From Ustilago trichophora (lineage: Eukaryota > Basidiomycota > Ustilaginomycetes > Ustilaginales > Ustilaginaceae), in the NCBI GenBank assembly GCA_900323505.1, contig OOIN01000018.1, positions 248,001 to 312,000 on the forward strand: a stretch of 64,000 bases of DNA, read 5' to 3'. Both the position numbers and the translations under genes were made by a program. Positions 61,345 to 64,000 of this stretch are shown in pieces; positions within the stretch are counted from its first letter, which is position 1, and the number at the start of each line of letters is the position of its first letter. Below the pieces are notes generated by a model, which saw only the letters and a program-made list of their open reading frames with translations, did not search any database and was not told the DNA's origin.

Positions 61345-62907
61345 TCAGGCAATGACCGGGTAGAGATTATCATCGTCGGATTCGGGATCAGGCAAAGCTA
61401 CAAGCCTTCTCAAACGAGCCAAGGCCTCTTTTCGCAGATTTTCCTGAAAGTGAGTCGAGATCATTGGATTGGCGAAATCTTGCAAGGGCAGCGCAAAGGT
61501 GCGTTGCTCCGTGCTAGACCGTGTGTGGTTCTCCGAGTTGAATTGCGTGTGCATGTGGTCTTGAGCTGGCGGCGTCTCCTGCGTCGTCCTTTGCTCGCTC
61601 TTGTCCTCGTCAGTAACGGAAACAATGATGTGGCGTCGAACTTGTCGAAGATATCGTCGTGCGCTTTTGATGACATCTTGCAATTTGGCCGTCTCGGCCG
61701 TCAGCTTCTTTTGACGCTCTAGACTGGCAGCAATTTCACGTTTGAGGTAGGAGTCCAACGCTTTAGCTTGCGCATAAGAAGTTTCAAGTGACTTGTGCAA
61801 ACCTTTCTCATTGACGGCCTTGGGATTTTTGCTGCCAGGCATGAGATGCAACTCGATCAGCTTAAAGTCAGGAGGACGCTGGACCAGCATCTGGCTGCCT
61901 CGCGCTTTGGCAATGGTGGTGAAGAACTTGCCCGAGCTCGTCTTGGCCCGCAACACCAAGGGCTGCGTCCCCCTCACGGTTGATACGGCTGAGTTGTTCG
62001 AGATAAAGTTCTTGGTATACTTGGTGTTGGTTGCGACGCCAGAGTCGATGCAGTACTGCAGAGAAGTCTGAATATCTTTGATGATGGAAGCGAGGATGGG
62101 AGTAGCGTCCTTGAGCATCTGACGGGCTCGCTTCTCGCGGTTCGTCTCTGCAGCCATGAAGAACTGAACTTGCAGCCAGACTTTGACCTCCCACTCGGCA
62201 GAGTCGTCCTGAGGGAATTCGGGTGTGGCGCCGTCGAACAGAGCATCATCGATCTTGTCGAGCTCGTTCGACACTGCGGTGTACTCGACGAAGTGCTTCT
62301 CTAACTCTGTTTTGCGTTGTTGCTTGGATAGCAACAAGGAACGGTTCTTCTCCAACTCTGCTTCGTGAGCAGCTTGCTGTACCGCTGCTTTTTCAGCATC
62401 GTCGTGAGCTTGTAGAACCAAGCGAGCCCTTCTGCCTCGTTTGTTCATGAGCCGCTTGGTGAGCGAGCTGCCCATCTTAGCGTGTGTGTCCCACAACTCT
62501 TGCGAAATAGCTTGCAGAGTCCTGAGCCGAACCTCCTGGCTTTTGACTTTGCCAGTGACAGCGAAAATGTCGTGCTGAACGGCATCGAGCGCTGCAGGGA
62601 TGTCACCGAGGTTTTCGAGTGTCTTTGTGAGCTTGGTGTGTCGCTCGTAAAAGCCTGCGATCCTCTGTCGCAGAGGCGGCTGATAAGCTGGAACAGATCG
62701 CTCTGATGCTGCGATGTGAGAGCGATTTGCATTGGCAACCAGCGTTGCTGCAGTAGCGATGGCCGATCCTGCCACCACAAAAGGCGGGGGTGCTTGATCG
62801 TTTTCAGCCGCAGTATCGCTGCGAAGGAGGTCGTCCACATCGTCGAACACGGTGTTGATTGGACCACTGTGGATCCTGGGCCTGGTAGGCCTTTGGACCT
62901 TGATCAT
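61345..62907 (-). CDS. Uncharacterised coiled-coil protein
   Basis: The 520-residue protein starts at the ATG at 62907; the frame runs 13 codons further only from a TTG. It is dominated by long, charged helices: LTKTLENLGDIPAALDAV, ELEKNRSLLLSKQQRKTEL and KALDSYLKREIAASLERQKK are typical. Residues near 240 carry LFDGATPEFPQDD. I recall a similar motif in a large group of coiled-coil fungal proteins of unknown function, but could not check this. A short hydrophobic Ala/Val stretch (FVVAGSAIATAATLVA) near residue 45 could contact a membrane. The C-terminal 80 residues are polar and disordered, ending ESDDDNLYPVIA. No catalytic motif is visible and no function is assigned. Confidence 0.8.
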   Translation of the reverse strand: MIKVQRPTRPRIHSGPINTVFDDVDDLLRSDTAAENDQAPPPFVVAGSAIATAATLVANANRSHIAASERSVPAYQPPLRQRIAGFYERHTKLTKTLENLGDIPAALDAVQHDIFAVTGKVKSQEVRLRTLQAISQELWDTHAKMGSSLTKRLMNKRGRRARLVLQAHDDAEKAAVQQAAHEAELEKNRSLLLSKQQRKTELEKHFVEYTAVSNELDKIDDALFDGATPEFPQDDSAEWEVKVWLQVQFFMAAETNREKRARQMLKDATPILASIIKDIQTSLQYCIDSGVATNTKYTKNFISNNSAVSTVRGTQPLVLRAKTSSGKFFTTIAKARGSQMLVQRPPDFKLIELHLMPGSKNPKAVNEKGLHKSLETSYAQAKALDSYLKREIAASLERQKKLTAETAKLQDVIKSARRYLRQVRRHIIVSVTDEDKSEQRTTQETPPAQDHMHTQFNSENHTRSSTEQRTFALPLQDFANPMISTHFQENLRKEALARLRRLVALPDPESDDDNLYPVIA

Positions 62908-63934
62908 GACGGCTACTGGAGATTCGAAGATGCCGTGCAACCACAAGGCACCCCTTCTCCTTGAGCAGCAAGTGGACTTGCTTGGATTTGACGGAAGGGT
63001 AATGTCCCCTAGAACTTGTTGAGAAGCGGGCGCTCCGAGAGAACGGACTCGCGATAGAACGACGTGGCATTCACCATGCTCTCGAGTAGGGGTTCGGACC
63101 GTGAATCACATCAAGAAGGAAGAGGCAAGGGTCTAGTTGGACGATCGTATGATTGAACCGACATCAGAAGGCTTCGCTTACAGTCCCTCGATGAAAACGG
63201 GCCGTGATATTGTAGCACAAAGTTGCTGACACGCGCATTTTGGCATGTTGTTTTGTGTGCCTTTCAAAAGCGGAAGAGCATCATCTTGCATTTTGCGCGC
63301 GTCGAAAACGTGAAGGGGTCCATCGCCAAATTTGATTGTCCCTCATCGGCGATTTGCTTACATCCGCTATTTCTCGCGCGACAAAGCAGCCAAATTAAGC
63401 TCAAGGGTTCCACGTCAATCCATGGAAAGCGCAGCACTGCGCAGCACAGCCCCATTGCATTAACACTGTTCAAGTGCCCGAGTGAACTGCGTGTGTGAAA
63501 TGCCACGTCGACATCTGCGGAACCAGGATCCCCGCACACAGCGCTCTTCTCCTCCCTCTTCAACCACCACCTGCGTCTCCTCTCCTCGTCCTTTACCTCG
63601 TCCTCATCCTTTACTCACCCTCACCTCGTCCGCACTACCTTCCACGTTTACACCTTCTTTTTCCTACACAATCATCCTTTCGCCTCTCCTCCCCTCACAC
63701 ATCGCCGCCTTCTGCTTCAACGCATTGGGTTCCTAACTTCCACGTCTTCGCACAACATCACCGCAACACCTCACCTACTCGGCAACTCCAGTCTCTCCGT
63801 GCCATCTCCTCCTCTTCGCTGAGCGTTGGAGTGTATTCCTCGTTCCTTCCTGGCACCGTCGTTCCAACTCATCAAAGTCTCAGACCGTCTCTAGTCTCCA
63901 GTCGCTCTCGTCACTACTACACACATCGCCCAAC
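62908..63934. promoter_or_regulatory. Divergent region before the last gene, with pyrimidine-rich leader
   Basis: This 1.03-kb stretch lies between opposite-strand starts. The right-hand 400 bases (about 63538-63930) are strongly C/T-rich on the plus strand, like leaders of other genes here. No gene was accepted within it. Confidence 0.5.
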
Positions 63935-64000
63935 ATGTCGAGCATCACCACAACATCCTCTATCCCCGTCCTCCCTCTTCCGTCCACATCGTCGCCCTCG
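63935..64000 (+). CDS. Start of a further gene (5' end only)
   Basis: An ATG at 63935 follows a long pyrimidine-rich leader and opens a Ser/Thr/Pro-rich frame (MSSITTTSSIPVLPLPSTSS) of 22 codons that runs off the window. Low-complexity N-termini of this kind are common in the neighbouring genes. The product cannot be identified. Confidence 0.4.
   Translation, partial: MSSITTTSSIPVLPLPSTSSPS

Overview
The window is nuclear DNA of a basidiomycete fungus, most probably a smut of the Ustilaginales close to Ustilago maydis or Sporisorium. The evidence is a compact mix of long, mostly intronless genes, strong C preference at third codon positions, Ser/Ala/Gln-rich disordered tails, CT/GA tracts in promoters, and fungal families such as Chs7, Kes1, Pns1, Mdv1, Dal5-type MFS and FLILHELTA. 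The Chk1 protein carries a TQ site at residue 394, a number I recall for the U. maydis Chk1 ATR site. The species call is an inference; no database was searched. Starts were placed at ATG codons, so several open frames that run further upstream from TTG or GTG were shortened.

Layout. 1-10.8 kb: cyclophilin-RRM protein (3' end cut by the window edge), Kes1-type oxysterol-binding protein, Chk1 kinase, COP9 signalosome subunit 7 and a Pns1/CTL transporter with one intron. 12-18.7 kb: mitochondrial GrpE, poly(A)-binding protein with an A-rich and probably intron-containing leader, and the ribosome-assembly KH protein Pno1. 18.9-22.7 kb: Cdc6 and, just upstream on the same strand, an unrecognised KEN-box protein. 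24-35 kb: Mdv1-like WD40 protein, Chs7, an ASNSD1-type asparagine-synthetase-like protein and a Gyp5-like RabGAP. 35-43 kb: DNA topoisomerase II and a single frame that joins a mitochondrial seryl-tRNA synthetase to a FLILHELTA membrane domain. 43.7-48 kb: prohibitin 1 (two exons), uridine phosphorylase (six exons, one of 16 nt) and an uncharacterised protein. 48-56 kb: a giant Sac3/GANP mRNA-export factor with an FG-rich N-terminus and an MFS transporter (two exons). 56.4-61.3 kb: 4.9 kb with no convincing gene. 61.3-64 kb: a coiled-coil protein and the first codons of a further gene.

The genes are core functions rather than a cluster. Themes recur: genome replication and checkpoint (Chk1, Cdc6, Top2, perhaps the KEN-box protein); mRNA biology (Pab1, Sac3, Cyp6, Pno1); and mitochondria (GrpE, Mdv1, SerRS-FLILHELTA, Phb1, the last two sharing a 378-bp divergent promoter). 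No tRNA, rRNA, transposon, CRISPR array or viral gene was found.

The observations most worth a second look are the SerRS-FLILHELTA fusion; the KEN-box protein beside cdc6; a TACTGTA/TACAGTA motif that recurs in intergenic DNA; the Pab1 leader; the 4.9-kb gap; and three introns whose GTAAGT donor places a stop codon exactly at the exon end.
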